Shown piece after piece: positions 1-5,459 of a stretch of DNA of 7,454 nt; position 1 is the first letter of the stretch, and each line of letters starts with the position of its first letter. The notes beneath the pieces are model-generated. The model was not told where the DNA came from, did not search any database, and was given only the letters and a program-made list of their open reading frames with translations. The stretch lies in contig JAGHDR010000213.1 of assembly GCA_021159825.1 (NCBI GenBank), positions 1-7,454 of the forward strand, written 5' to 3'. The DNA is from Deltaproteobacteria bacterium (GTDB lineage Bacteria > Desulfobacterota > DSM-4660 > Desulfatiglandales > Desulfatiglandaceae). Both the position numbers and the translations under genes were made by a program.

Positions 1-67
1 AGATGCCCACCAACATCAAGTTCAGCAGCACCCACTTTGATTGTCTGGTTTTCATCTTTGTGATCAC
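1..67 (-). CDS. N-terminus of probable membrane-anchored or exported protein (partial)
   Basis: Only the first 22 codons are in the window and the gene continues past base 1. From a GTG at 67-65 it reads VITKMKTRQSKWVLLNLMLVGI. From an internal ATG at 55-53 it starts MKTRQSKWVLL, a basic head followed by a hydrophobic run, as in a signal peptide or membrane anchor. A GAAGG ribosome binding site (77-81) lies 9 nt before the GTG, while the ATG has no clear site, so I prefer GTG. The start lies 2 nt after the trxB stop codon, which suggests it is the next gene of the same operon. No family can be named from so little sequence, and a chance open frame cannot be excluded. Confidence 0.42.
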   Translation of the reverse strand, partial: MITKMKTRQSKWVLLNLMLVGI

Positions 68-69
68 GC

Positions 70-984
70 TCAATGACCTTCAATAAACCGTTCAGCGGCG
101 AAAGCGGCCGTAGCGCCATCCCCCACAGCCGTGCTGACCTGTCGCAGGAGTTTTGATCGGATATCGCCCGCGGCAAACACACCGGGGATGGATGTTTCCA
201 TATTGTCGTCCGTTTTCACGAAACCGAGATCATCGAAATCGAGCGACAGGTCGGCCAACAGATCATTGCTGGGGTTATACCCGATAAATACAAATACCCC
301 TTCAACGGGAAGGGTGGATATTTCGTTCGTCTTGACATTCTTGAGCTCAAGTGCTTCAACGCCGGCTTGCCCAAGGATTCGGGTCGGCACCGAGTCCCAT
401 ACCAGGTTCACTTTTTCAGCGGCTTTGACCCGTTCCTGAAGCAATTTTGTGGCCCGCAGTTCATCCCGTCGATGCACCAGGTGAACGCGACCTGCGAATT
501 TGGTCAGAAAGATAGCTTCTTCCACGGCGGTATCACCACCACCGATGACCGCCACTTCCTGGTCCCGGTAAAAAGGTCCGTCACAGGTGGCGCAGTAGGA
601 AACCCCTTTCCCCGTCAGAAGACCTTCACCTTCGATCCCCAGTTTTCTGGGTGATGCACCCGTCGTCAGGATCAAGGCCTTTGTTTCCATGGCCTCTTTA
701 TCCGTAAAGACCCTCTTTTTTTCCGGCGTCAATTCAAGGCGGACCACCTCTTTTCCCGCAATTTTCAGACCAAAATTCTCCGCCTGACGCTTCATTCGAT
801 CCACCAGTTCAAACCCTGACAGACCCTCGGGAAACCCCGGATAATTTTCAACAAAATCCGTGGTCAGAATTTGCCCCCCCGGTGCCAGTTTTTCAAGCAA
901 GACGGTTCTGAGGCGAGCCCTTGACGCATACAGCCCCGCGGTGAGACCCGCAGGTCCAGCGCCGATGATAATGAGATCTTCCAT
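70..984 (-). CDS. trxB: Thioredoxin reductase (NADPH, FAD-dependent)
   Basis: This is a cytoplasmic flavoprotein that passes electrons from NADPH through FAD and a redox disulfide to thioredoxin. The 304 residues match the usual length of low-molecular-weight bacterial TrxB. Visible motifs, in order, are the FAD dinucleotide-binding GAGPAG (8-13), the redox-active CATC (131-134), the NADPH-binding GGGDTA (148-153), the HRR stretch (171-173) expected to contact the NADPH 2'-phosphate, and the C-terminal FAAGD FAD motif (270-274). All key residues are present. The ATG is preceded by a strong site, TAGGAG, about 10 nt away. The gene starts 30 nt after the trxA stop, so its substrate is made from the same message. 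Function is assigned with high confidence. NADPH rather than another donor is inferred from the HRR motif, because some anaerobe homologues use other donors. Confidence 0.97.
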   Translation of the reverse strand: MEDLIIIGAGPAGLTAGLYASRARLRTVLLEKLAPGGQILTTDFVENYPGFPEGLSGFELVDRMKRQAENFGLKIAGKEVVRLELTPEKKRVFTDKEAMETKALILTTGASPRKLGIEGEGLLTGKGVSYCATCDGPFYRDQEVAVIGGGDTAVEEAIFLTKFAGRVHLVHRRDELRATKLLQERVKAAEKVNLVWDSVPTRILGQAGVEALELKNVKTNEISTLPVEGVFVFIGYNPSNDLLADLSLDFDDLGFVKTDDNMETSIPGVFAAGDIRSKLLRQVSTAVGDGATAAFAAERFIEGH

Positions 985-1014
985 TGTTTTTTTTCTCCTA
1001 TACGGTGCCTGGGC

Positions 1015-1338
1015 TTAGAGAAGTTTTTTGAGTTCCTCTTCAAGGTGGCTTTTGGGATGCGCCCCCACAATAGTCTGGGAAACTTCACCATTTTTAAACA
1101 GGATGAGGGTAGGAATGTTTCTGATGCCGAATCGCGTGGGTATTTCACGGTTGCTGTCCACATCCATTTTAGCAATCTTCACCTTACCTTCATACTCCTT
1201 TGCCAATTCTTCAACGGTCGGCCCCACCACTTTACAGGGACCGCACCATTCCGCCCAGAAATCAACCATAACCGGCATTTCAGATTTGATCACTTCCTGC
1301 TCAAAATCCGCATCTGTGACTTGTAATACATCAGACAT
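1015..1338 (-). CDS. trxA: Thioredoxin
   Basis: This is a small cytoplasmic dithiol protein that reduces protein disulfides and is recharged by the adjacent TrxB. From the chosen start it has 107 residues, the normal thioredoxin length. The active site WCGPC is at 31-35 inside [10 protein letters not shown]. The buried Asp is D26 and the cis-proline is P76 in the IPT motif, and the fold is complete to the C-terminal helix. The frame is open 13 codons further upstream (to 1377), but that extension is unlike any thioredoxin. The ATG at 1338-1336 has an AAGGAG site 7 nt away, so the shorter form is right. Its ATG overlaps the stop of the preceding small gene (TAATG), which implies translational coupling. 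trxB follows 30 nt downstream. Confidence 0.97.
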   Translation of the reverse strand: MSDVLQVTDADFEQEVIKSEMPVMVDFWAEWCGPCKVVGPTVEELAKEYEGKVKIAKMDVDSNREIPTRFGIRNIPTLILFKNGEVSQTIVGAHPKSHLEEELKKLL

Positions 1339-1550
1339 TACTTGTCTCCTTCCAGTCGTACCCGGCTCGGCCGGCATTTTTGTTTTATCAGGTTCTTAGC
1401 TTTCAGGTTCTTCCAGCGTTTTTTCAGACTCTTCTCGACGGTGACCGGCACAGGCCCGGAATTTGTATAGAGATTCAGCACCTGGTGGGAAACCTTGATC
1501 TTTTCCTCCACCGTGTCCCAGCCGATCCCTTTTTCCTCTACCTGGTTCAT
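1338..1550 (-). CDS. Small basic protein of unknown function in the thioredoxin operon
   Basis: I do not recognise this protein. From the ATG at 1550-1548 it has 70 residues, [17 protein letters not shown] onward. A TTG at 1562-1560 would add four residues. The first half has mixed charge and looks helical. The C-terminal 35 residues are very basic ([14 protein letters not shown], then a short Lys/Arg tail), which hints at contact with nucleic acid or acidic partners. There is no signal peptide, membrane segment or metal motif, and a single Cys. Codon third positions are G/C-rich like those of the neighbours, and its TAA overlaps the trxA ATG as TAATG, both supporting a real gene. The start is odd: the best ribosome binding site and ATG (1577-1575) lie in the same frame but are cut off by a TAA at 1568-1566. 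The gene may therefore be read by reinitiation, be coupled to a short upstream frame, or be a 5'-damaged gene. Confidence 0.62.
   Translation of the reverse strand: MNQVEEKGIGWDTVEEKIKVSHQVLNLYTNSGPVPVTVEKSLKKRWKNLKAKNLIKQKCRPSRVRLEGDK
1346..1351 (-). promoter_or_regulatory. Ribosome binding site that fixes the trxA start
   Basis: An AAGGAG motif on the minus strand lies 7 nt before the ATG at 1338-1336. It rules in the 107-residue thioredoxin over the longer open frame. It also lies inside the last codons of the upstream small gene, so ribosomes finishing that gene arrive at the trxA start. Confidence 0.75.
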
Positions 1551-1582
1551 TAAATCAACCAATCCTTAAGAATCCATGTCAT
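1550..1582 (-). other. Possible 10-codon upstream micro-frame (MTWILKDWLI)
   Basis: An ATG at 1582-1580 opens a 10-codon frame whose TAA (1552-1550) overlaps the ATG of the small gene as TAATG. That is the same coupling geometry seen between the small gene and trxA. Against it, the AAGGAGG site is only 1 nt from this ATG, too close for good initiation. It may be a leader peptide or chance. Confidence 0.2.
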
Positions 1583-1583
1583 T

Positions 1584-1590
1584 CCTCCTT
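1584..1590 (-). promoter_or_regulatory. Strong ribosome binding site with conflicting downstream starts
   Basis: A near-perfect AAGGAGG overlaps the stop codon of the rhodanese-like gene. It sits 6 nt before an ATG (1577-1575) that reads Met-Asp-Ser and then TAA, and 1 nt before another ATG (1582-1580). It is by far the best site in the area, yet the ATG at ideal spacing does not lead directly into a long open frame. Confidence 0.6.
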
Positions 1591-2209
1591 ATTTCCTTTT
1601 AGACGGCGCCAGATCCGGGGGGTACGCGAACTTCGGATCTATCGCATAGGTCCAAGGGAGTCCCCACCATTGCCATCCGTAGTGACGTCTGTGATTAAAA
1701 CTGTAAATTTTATTCCTTTTTGCAAGCTGACGGTAAAACTTATTTTTGTGGTCATCCTTGAAAACCGGGAATTCGGATCCCTCAAAACCGTCTTCCACTT
1801 CATAAATCTTCTTGAACCCGGCATTCAGAAGCTCTTTTGCCGCAAGCGCACTTCTCGTACCATCCCTGGAGAGAATCAGCAGGTTATCCGTCTTTTTAAA
1901 CACCTTGCCGATCTCCTTTAAGAACGCCCTGTTCTTTTTGTTCATGACGTATTCATTCCAATCACCCTCTTTCTTGAGCTTGGCGGTCCAGAACATGTAC
2001 GGGAACAGATAGGCATTGATGGGGTGACCGACGAGCTGGTATTCGGCCCTTGTTCTTATATCAATCAGATAGGTGTCGGGGACCGTATTGAGCATATCAT
2101 ACGCTTCAATGCTCAATACATGCTTGGACTCCTCGGCAAATGCGCTCACAACGAAAGCCGACAGGAGCACCAGAAAACCGAAACCGGTTAAAAAAACTTT
2201 CCTATTCAT
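1589..2209 (-). CDS. Exported rhodanese-like protein with Ser in place of the catalytic Cys
   Basis: The 206 residues begin with a clear signal peptide: MNRK, a hydrophobic core at about 5-22, and a probable cut after SAFA near residue 25. The mature protein is therefore outside the cytoplasm. One rhodanese domain spans about 30-148, with the early LIDIRTRAEYQLVGHPINA block (48-66) and the GFKKIYEVEDGFEG block (131-144). The active-site loop is SRDGTRS (114-120), where Ser114 (codon TCC) replaces the Cys that carries persulfide sulfur in active sulfurtransferases. The tail GLPWTYAIDP (183-192) resembles the C-terminal extension of other exported rhodanese-like proteins. The frame is open 43 codons further upstream, but only the ATG at 2209-2207 gives a signal peptide. 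The ribosome site is weak (GAGAAG). It is the first gene of the thioredoxin operon. Sulfurtransferase activity is unlikely, and a binding or accessory role is inferred. Confidence 0.85.
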   Translation of the reverse strand: MNRKVFLTGFGFLVLLSAFVVSAFAEESKHVLSIEAYDMLNTVPDTYLIDIRTRAEYQLVGHPINAYLFPYMFWTAKLKKEGDWNEYVMNKKNRAFLKEIGKVFKKTDNLLILSRDGTRSALAAKELLNAGFKKIYEVEDGFEGSEFPVFKDDHKNKFYRQLAKRNKIYSFNHRRHYGWQWWGLPWTYAIDPKFAYPPDLAPSKRK

Positions 2210-2223
2210 TCTATTGTCTTCTC

Positions 2224-2240
2224 GGATGGTTCCGCCATCC
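2224..2240. repeat. Perfect 6-bp inverted repeat upstream of the rhodanese-like gene
   Basis: GGATGG and CCATCC flank a 5-base loop. It lies 15 to 31 bases before the rhodanese-like ATG, downstream of the proposed minus-strand promoter, so it would be transcribed as a small hairpin in the 5' leader. It could equally be an operator. It is short enough to arise by chance. Confidence 0.35.
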
Positions 2241-2272
2241 AAATTAGGCTCACTATAAAACTTGAGTCTAAA

Positions 2273-2301
2273 CAGATAATCCAGTACCGTAGGTTTGTCA
2301 A
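2273..2301 (-). promoter_or_regulatory. Candidate sigma-70 promoter for the rhodanese-like/trxA/trxB operon
   Basis: On the minus strand a perfect -35 TTGACA (2301-2296) is followed by a 17-base spacer and a weak -10 TATCTG (2278-2273). Transcription would start near 2266, giving a leader of about 57 bases. The -35 and spacing are ideal but the -10 matches only TAT of the consensus, so an activator may help. The position in the divergent gap fits. Confidence 0.45.
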
Positions 2302-2340
2302 TGAAAATCCGGTTCGCTTTTCCCCTCAAATATTTCAAGC

Positions 2341-2346
2341 GGAGGA
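2341..2346 (+). promoter_or_regulatory. Ribosome binding site of the DUF362 gene
   Basis: GGAGGA lies 7 nt before the ATG at 2354, which settles that start. I found no convincing plus-strand promoter for this gene. TATAAA at 2254-2259 is the best -10-like element, but it lacks a good -35. Confidence 0.7.
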
Positions 2347-2353
2347 AACATTA

Positions 2354-3463
2354 ATGACGGCAAGCAAAGTGTATTTTTCGGACCTCAGAACATCCTTTAA
2401 AGAAAACATCTTTATAAAATTAAACAGGCTTTTGGATGAAGCCGCCATGGATGATGCGGTGGCCGAAAGGAGCCTGGTAGCCATCAAATTGCATTTCGGT
2501 GAAAAGGGAAATTCCGCATTTATCCGCCCCAACTTTCTAAGGACAATTGTGGACCGGGTTGAAGGACTGGGGGCAAATCCGTTTTTGACCGACGCCAATA
2601 CGCTCTACGCAGGAACCAGGGGTAACAGTGTCTCTCACCTGCATACGGCCGTTTCAAACGGGTTTGCCTACTCGGTGGTCAAGGCGCCCGTCATTATCGC
2701 TGACGGGATTCGAGGCGCTTCGTTTAAAACGGTTAAAATCGATCAGGCGTTTATCCAAACAGCCTATATTGCCAGGGATATTGCGGAAGCCGATGGGTTG
2801 ATCAGCGTGGCCCATTTCAAAGGCCATGAACTGACCGGTTTTGGTGGCACCATCAAAAACCTCGGCATGGGGTGTGCTTCGAGAAAAGGGAAAATGGCCC
2901 AGCACTCTGATGTGTCTCCGAAAGTCAAAAAGAAAAAATGCGTGGGTTGTGGGGACTGTGTGCGTCATTGTGCCGGAAAAGCCATATCTTTAAAGGAGAA
3001 AAAGGCTTCCATCGATCCTGAAAAATGCGTGGGATGCGGTGAATGCATCCTCATTTGCCCCAACGGCGCCATCGATGTCAGTTGGAATGCGGATATTACA
3101 CTGATGCAGAAAAAGATGACGGAGTACACCCTGGCTGTGCTCAAAGGGAAAGAAAAGAACTCTTTTTTCATTAATTTTCTGACGAATATTTCCCCTGCCT
3201 GCGACTGCTGCGGACACAGCGACGCACCCATTGTTCATGATGTGGGGATTGTGGCCTCAAAAGATCCCGTTGCCATTGATCAGGCTTCCGCGGATCTGGT
3301 AAATCAACAGACCGGGGCCGCAGCATCATGCCTCAAGGAAGGTTTGAAACCCGGTGAAGATAAATTTCGTGCGGTATATCCCAAAGTCGACTGGACCATT
3401 CAACTGGATCATGGCGAAAACATCGGTTTGGGCAGCCGCAAATATGAGTTGATTACAATTTAA
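2354..3463 (+). CDS. DUF362 domain protein with two 4Fe-4S ferredoxin motifs
   Basis: This 369-residue protein belongs to the DUF362 family of iron-sulfur proteins, whose role is not established. Residues about 1-190 form the first DUF362 part, with LVAIKLHFGEKGN (41-53), LTDANTLY (78-85) and AHFKGHELTGFGGTIKNLGMG (153-173). A two-cluster ferredoxin segment follows: C196, C199, C202, C206 and C225, C228, C231, C235, each CxxCxxCxxxC. The DUF362 sequence then resumes with PACDCCGHSDAP (281-292) and VGIVASKDPVAIDQASADL (297-315). There is no signal peptide or membrane segment, so it is cytoplasmic. The ATG has GGAGGA 7 nt upstream (2341-2346). It is divergent from the thioredoxin operon and not tightly linked to the next gene. 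An electron-transfer role is inferred from the clusters, and the substrate is unknown. Confidence 0.9.
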   Translation: MTASKVYFSDLRTSFKENIFIKLNRLLDEAAMDDAVAERSLVAIKLHFGEKGNSAFIRPNFLRTIVDRVEGLGANPFLTDANTLYAGTRGNSVSHLHTAVSNGFAYSVVKAPVIIADGIRGASFKTVKIDQAFIQTAYIARDIAEADGLISVAHFKGHELTGFGGTIKNLGMGCASRKGKMAQHSDVSPKVKKKKCVGCGDCVRHCAGKAISLKEKKASIDPEKCVGCGECILICPNGAIDVSWNADITLMQKKMTEYTLAVLKGKEKNSFFINFLTNISPACDCCGHSDAPIVHDVGIVASKDPVAIDQASADLVNQQTGAAASCLKEGLKPGEDKFRAVYPKVDWTIQLDHGENIGLGSRKYELITI

Positions 3464-3497
3464 TATGGAGCATTAGCCCTTTTTTGCGGGGTCCTGC

Positions 3498-3526
3498 TTG
3501 TTTTTGTCTGCGGCATGTGCTATGAA
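3498..3526 (+). promoter_or_regulatory. Candidate extended -10 promoter for the aminotransferase gene
   Basis: TTGTTT (3498-3503) is followed by a 17-base spacer and TATGAA (3521-3526). A TG precedes the -10 by one base (3518-3519), making an extended -10 that can offset the weak -35. It lies about 37 bases before the start codon, so the gene probably has its own promoter rather than relying on the DUF362 gene upstream. Confidence 0.4.
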
Positions 3527-3551
3527 TCACCCGTTTTATGTTTGAGAAACT

Positions 3552-3557
3552 AAGGAG
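3552..3557 (+). promoter_or_regulatory. Ribosome binding site that selects the aminotransferase ATG
   Basis: AAGGAG is 6 nt before the ATG at 3564 and only 3 nt before the in-frame GTG at 3561. Spacing favours the ATG. The two choices differ by one residue. Confidence 0.7.
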
Positions 3558-3563
3558 AAAGTG

Positions 3564-4637
3564 ATGGATATAAAGGTTACGGCGGCAACGCCGGGTCAAA
3601 TGAAAGCAAAGCCGGCGGATGAATCTCAGCTTGGGTTTGGGGATATCACAACGGACCACATATTCCTGATGGATTATGACGCTTCCAAGGGATGGTTCAA
3701 TCCACGCATTGAACCCTATGGCCCTCTGGCCATTGATCCCGCTGCCATGAGCCTCCATTATGGACAGGAAATTTTTGAAGGGCTCAAAGCCTACGCAGTA
3801 GCGGATGGCGGTATCGGGCTTTTCAGGGCCAAAGAAAATTTTGAACGGCTGAATCGTTCGGCCGCCCGCCTCTGTATGCCCGGGGTGGATATACCCGCAG
3901 CCATGGAAGGCATGAAGCAATTAATCCTTCTGGATCAAGACTGGATTCCGAAAAGCCCCGGCACCTCCCTTTATATACGACCCACCATGATCGCCACTGA
4001 ACCGCACCTGGGCGTTCGTCCTTCCAACAACTATGTGTTCTTCATTATTATCGGTCCGGTGGGGGCCTATTATAAGGAAGGGTTAAACCCGGTTAAAATC
4101 TATGTGGAGGACTTTTTTGTCCGAGCGGCAGTCGGCGGCACGGGCGAAGCCAAAACCGCCGGTAATTATGCAGCCAGCCTTCTGGCTGCGGAACAAGCCA
4201 AGGATAAAGGATTCACACAGGTGCTCTGGCTGGATGCGGCGGAACGGAAATATATTGAAGAAGTGGGCACCATGAACATGTTCTTCCGTATTGACGACGA
4301 AGTAATCACCGCGCCGCTGAACGGCAGCATCCTTCCCGGAGTCACCAGGGATTCCGTCATTCAAATCGTTAAAGACTGGGGCCTTAAAATAACGGAGCGG
4401 TCCCTTACCATTGATGAAGTCATTGCGGCGGCTGATGACGGCAGGCTTCAGGAAACATTCGGCACCGGTACGGCGGCTGTGATTTCTCCGGTGGGCCAGA
4501 TCACCTTCAAGGGTCGCGATTATGTGGTGGCCGGCGGCAAAATGGGAGAGTTGAGCCAGAAGCTCTATGATAAAATCGTTGCCATTCAGTACGGCCAAAA
4601 ACCCGACCCATACGGATGGGTTACGTGGATTGAATAG
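3564..4637 (+). CDS. ilvE: Branched-chain amino acid aminotransferase (fold type IV, PLP)
   Basis: The enzyme moves the amino group between glutamate/2-oxoglutarate and leucine, isoleucine or valine and their keto acids. It catalyses the last biosynthetic or first degradative step, in the cytoplasm. The 357 residues match the larger BCAT subfamily. Visible are SLHYGQEIFEGLKAY (63-77), the pyridoxal-phosphate Lys197 in GGTGEAKTAGNYAASL (191-206), IEEVGTMNMFF (231-241), LPGVTRDSV (257-265) and the phosphate-contacting GTGTAAVISPVG (300-311). All are intact. I chose the ATG at 3564 over the GTG at 3561 because of ribosome-site spacing. No other branched-chain pathway gene is adjacent, so the gene appears to stand alone with its own promoter. 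It converges on the phosphatase gene across 35 bases in which I see no clear hairpin terminator. Exact substrate preference cannot be read from sequence. Confidence 0.95.
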   Translation: MDIKVTAATPGQMKAKPADESQLGFGDITTDHIFLMDYDASKGWFNPRIEPYGPLAIDPAAMSLHYGQEIFEGLKAYAVADGGIGLFRAKENFERLNRSAARLCMPGVDIPAAMEGMKQLILLDQDWIPKSPGTSLYIRPTMIATEPHLGVRPSNNYVFFIIIGPVGAYYKEGLNPVKIYVEDFFVRAAVGGTGEAKTAGNYAASLLAAEQAKDKGFTQVLWLDAAERKYIEEVGTMNMFFRIDDEVITAPLNGSILPGVTRDSVIQIVKDWGLKITERSLTIDEVIAAADDGRLQETFGTGTAAVISPVGQITFKGRDYVVAGGKMGELSQKLYDKIVAIQYGQKPDPYGWVTWIE

Positions 4638-4672
4638 CTCGAAATAGAAAGGCCTTATCCTTGAGTTAAGAA

Positions 4673-5440
4673 CTATTCCCGGATATCCTTTCCATCCAGG
4701 ACCGCCTGAGGAAAATCAAACATCATCCTTTTCGCCCGGGTTTTTCCAACCACGGACGTCAGTTTTTTAATGGCTGAAAAAAGTTTCGGCGGTCTTCCCT
4801 GTGGGGAATGGGCATCCGATGCCACAAAATGAGCCATCTGCATCTTAACTATTTTCACACTGCACTTGTATATGTAACGCCCGAACTGTCCTGTGATACT
4901 TCCGGCGGTGACCTGCGAAAGGGCGCCTGCCAGAACAAAATCAGACAGCAAATCCAGATTTTGTTGAATGGTTGCGTTTCTTTCAGGATGCGTAATGATG
5001 GCGGTTACCTTATCTTGCCTAAGGTGGTTGATAAGGCTTATAACAGCCCCGGGGATGAACTGATCGGGGAGTTCCAGGAAAAAATAACGACCCGTATCGT
5101 TCAGGGTCATCAACCGGCCTTCCTTGATCCTTTCTGCTAGCTCAGGAGCCAGACGGACCTCAGATCCGGGCAATACCGTAAAAGGGATCTGATGCTTTCT
5201 CAGCTGTGAATTAAACTCTTCACAGGCTGCTAAAATATCATGCCGCCAGTTTAAATGACGACCGTTAAGGTGGTGTGGGGTGGTGACCATGGTCCTGATA
5301 CCGTCTTTCACTGCGATGCGGGCCATTTCCAGAGACTCATCCAGAGTTTCAGGCCCATCGTCCATTTTTGGCAGAATATGGGCGTGAAGATCAATCAGAT
5401 GGTTTCCCGTCAGGGATTCGGACCCTTTTTTCCCCCGCAT
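4673..5440 (-). CDS. PHP-domain phosphatase, CpsB/CapC/YwqE type
   Basis: The 255 residues match the metal-dependent tyrosine-protein phosphatases CpsB and YwqE, which in other bacteria dephosphorylate the kinases that control capsule and exopolysaccharide. Likely metal ligands and signature blocks are LIDLHAHILPKMDDGP (15-30, with H19, H21 and D27), TPHH (54-57), GSEVR (92-96, E94), THPERN (150-155, H151), the family-typical TAGSITGQFG (178-187) and VASDAH (206-211, D209 and H211). There is no signal peptide or membrane segment, so it is cytoplasmic. The ATG follows an AAAGGGAT site. The gene begins 19 nt after the ABC exporter stop and is probably its operon partner. No tyrosine kinase, Wzx/Wzy or glycosyltransferase gene is visible, so the substrate is open. 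Another PHP phosphoesterase activity is possible. Confidence 0.88.
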   Translation of the reverse strand: MRGKKGSESLTGNHLIDLHAHILPKMDDGPETLDESLEMARIAVKDGIRTMVTTPHHLNGRHLNWRHDILAACEEFNSQLRKHQIPFTVLPGSEVRLAPELAERIKEGRLMTLNDTGRYFFLELPDQFIPGAVISLINHLRQDKVTAIITHPERNATIQQNLDLLSDFVLAGALSQVTAGSITGQFGRYIYKCSVKIVKMQMAHFVASDAHSPQGRPPKLFSAIKKLTSVVGKTRAKRMMFDFPQAVLDGKDIRE

Positions 5441-5459
5441 GTTTTATCCCTTTATATTT

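Noticed and set aside
1339..1377. Longer thioredoxin beginning 13 codons upstream
   Set aside because: The extension has no thioredoxin similarity, lies inside the small upstream gene, and the ATG at 1338 has an AAGGAG site at ideal spacing.
1566..1568. Recoded stop (selenocysteine or pyrrolysine) in the small gene
   Set aside because: The codon is TAA. Known recoding uses TGA for selenocysteine and TAG for pyrrolysine.
2210..2338. 43-residue N-terminal extension of the rhodanese-like protein
   Set aside because: It would bury the signal peptide inside the protein and covers the divergent promoter region. The ATG at 2209 gives a textbook export signal.
3464..3497. Possible terminator after the DUF362 gene (CCC, T run, GGGG)
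   Set aside because: The stem would be only 3-4 base pairs and the T run is in the loop rather than after the stem.
3453..3920. 155-codon minus-strand frame opposite the aminotransferase start
   Set aside because: It runs antisense to an unmistakable conserved gene, shows no domain, and has a composition typical of a shadow frame.
4083..4598. 171-codon minus-strand frame within the aminotransferase gene
   Set aside because: It is fully antisense to conserved BCAT motifs, and nothing in the translated sequence is recognisable.
4647..4657. AAGGCCTT palindrome as a terminator or binding site
   Set aside because: It is eight bases with no loop or T tract, which is too common to support a function.
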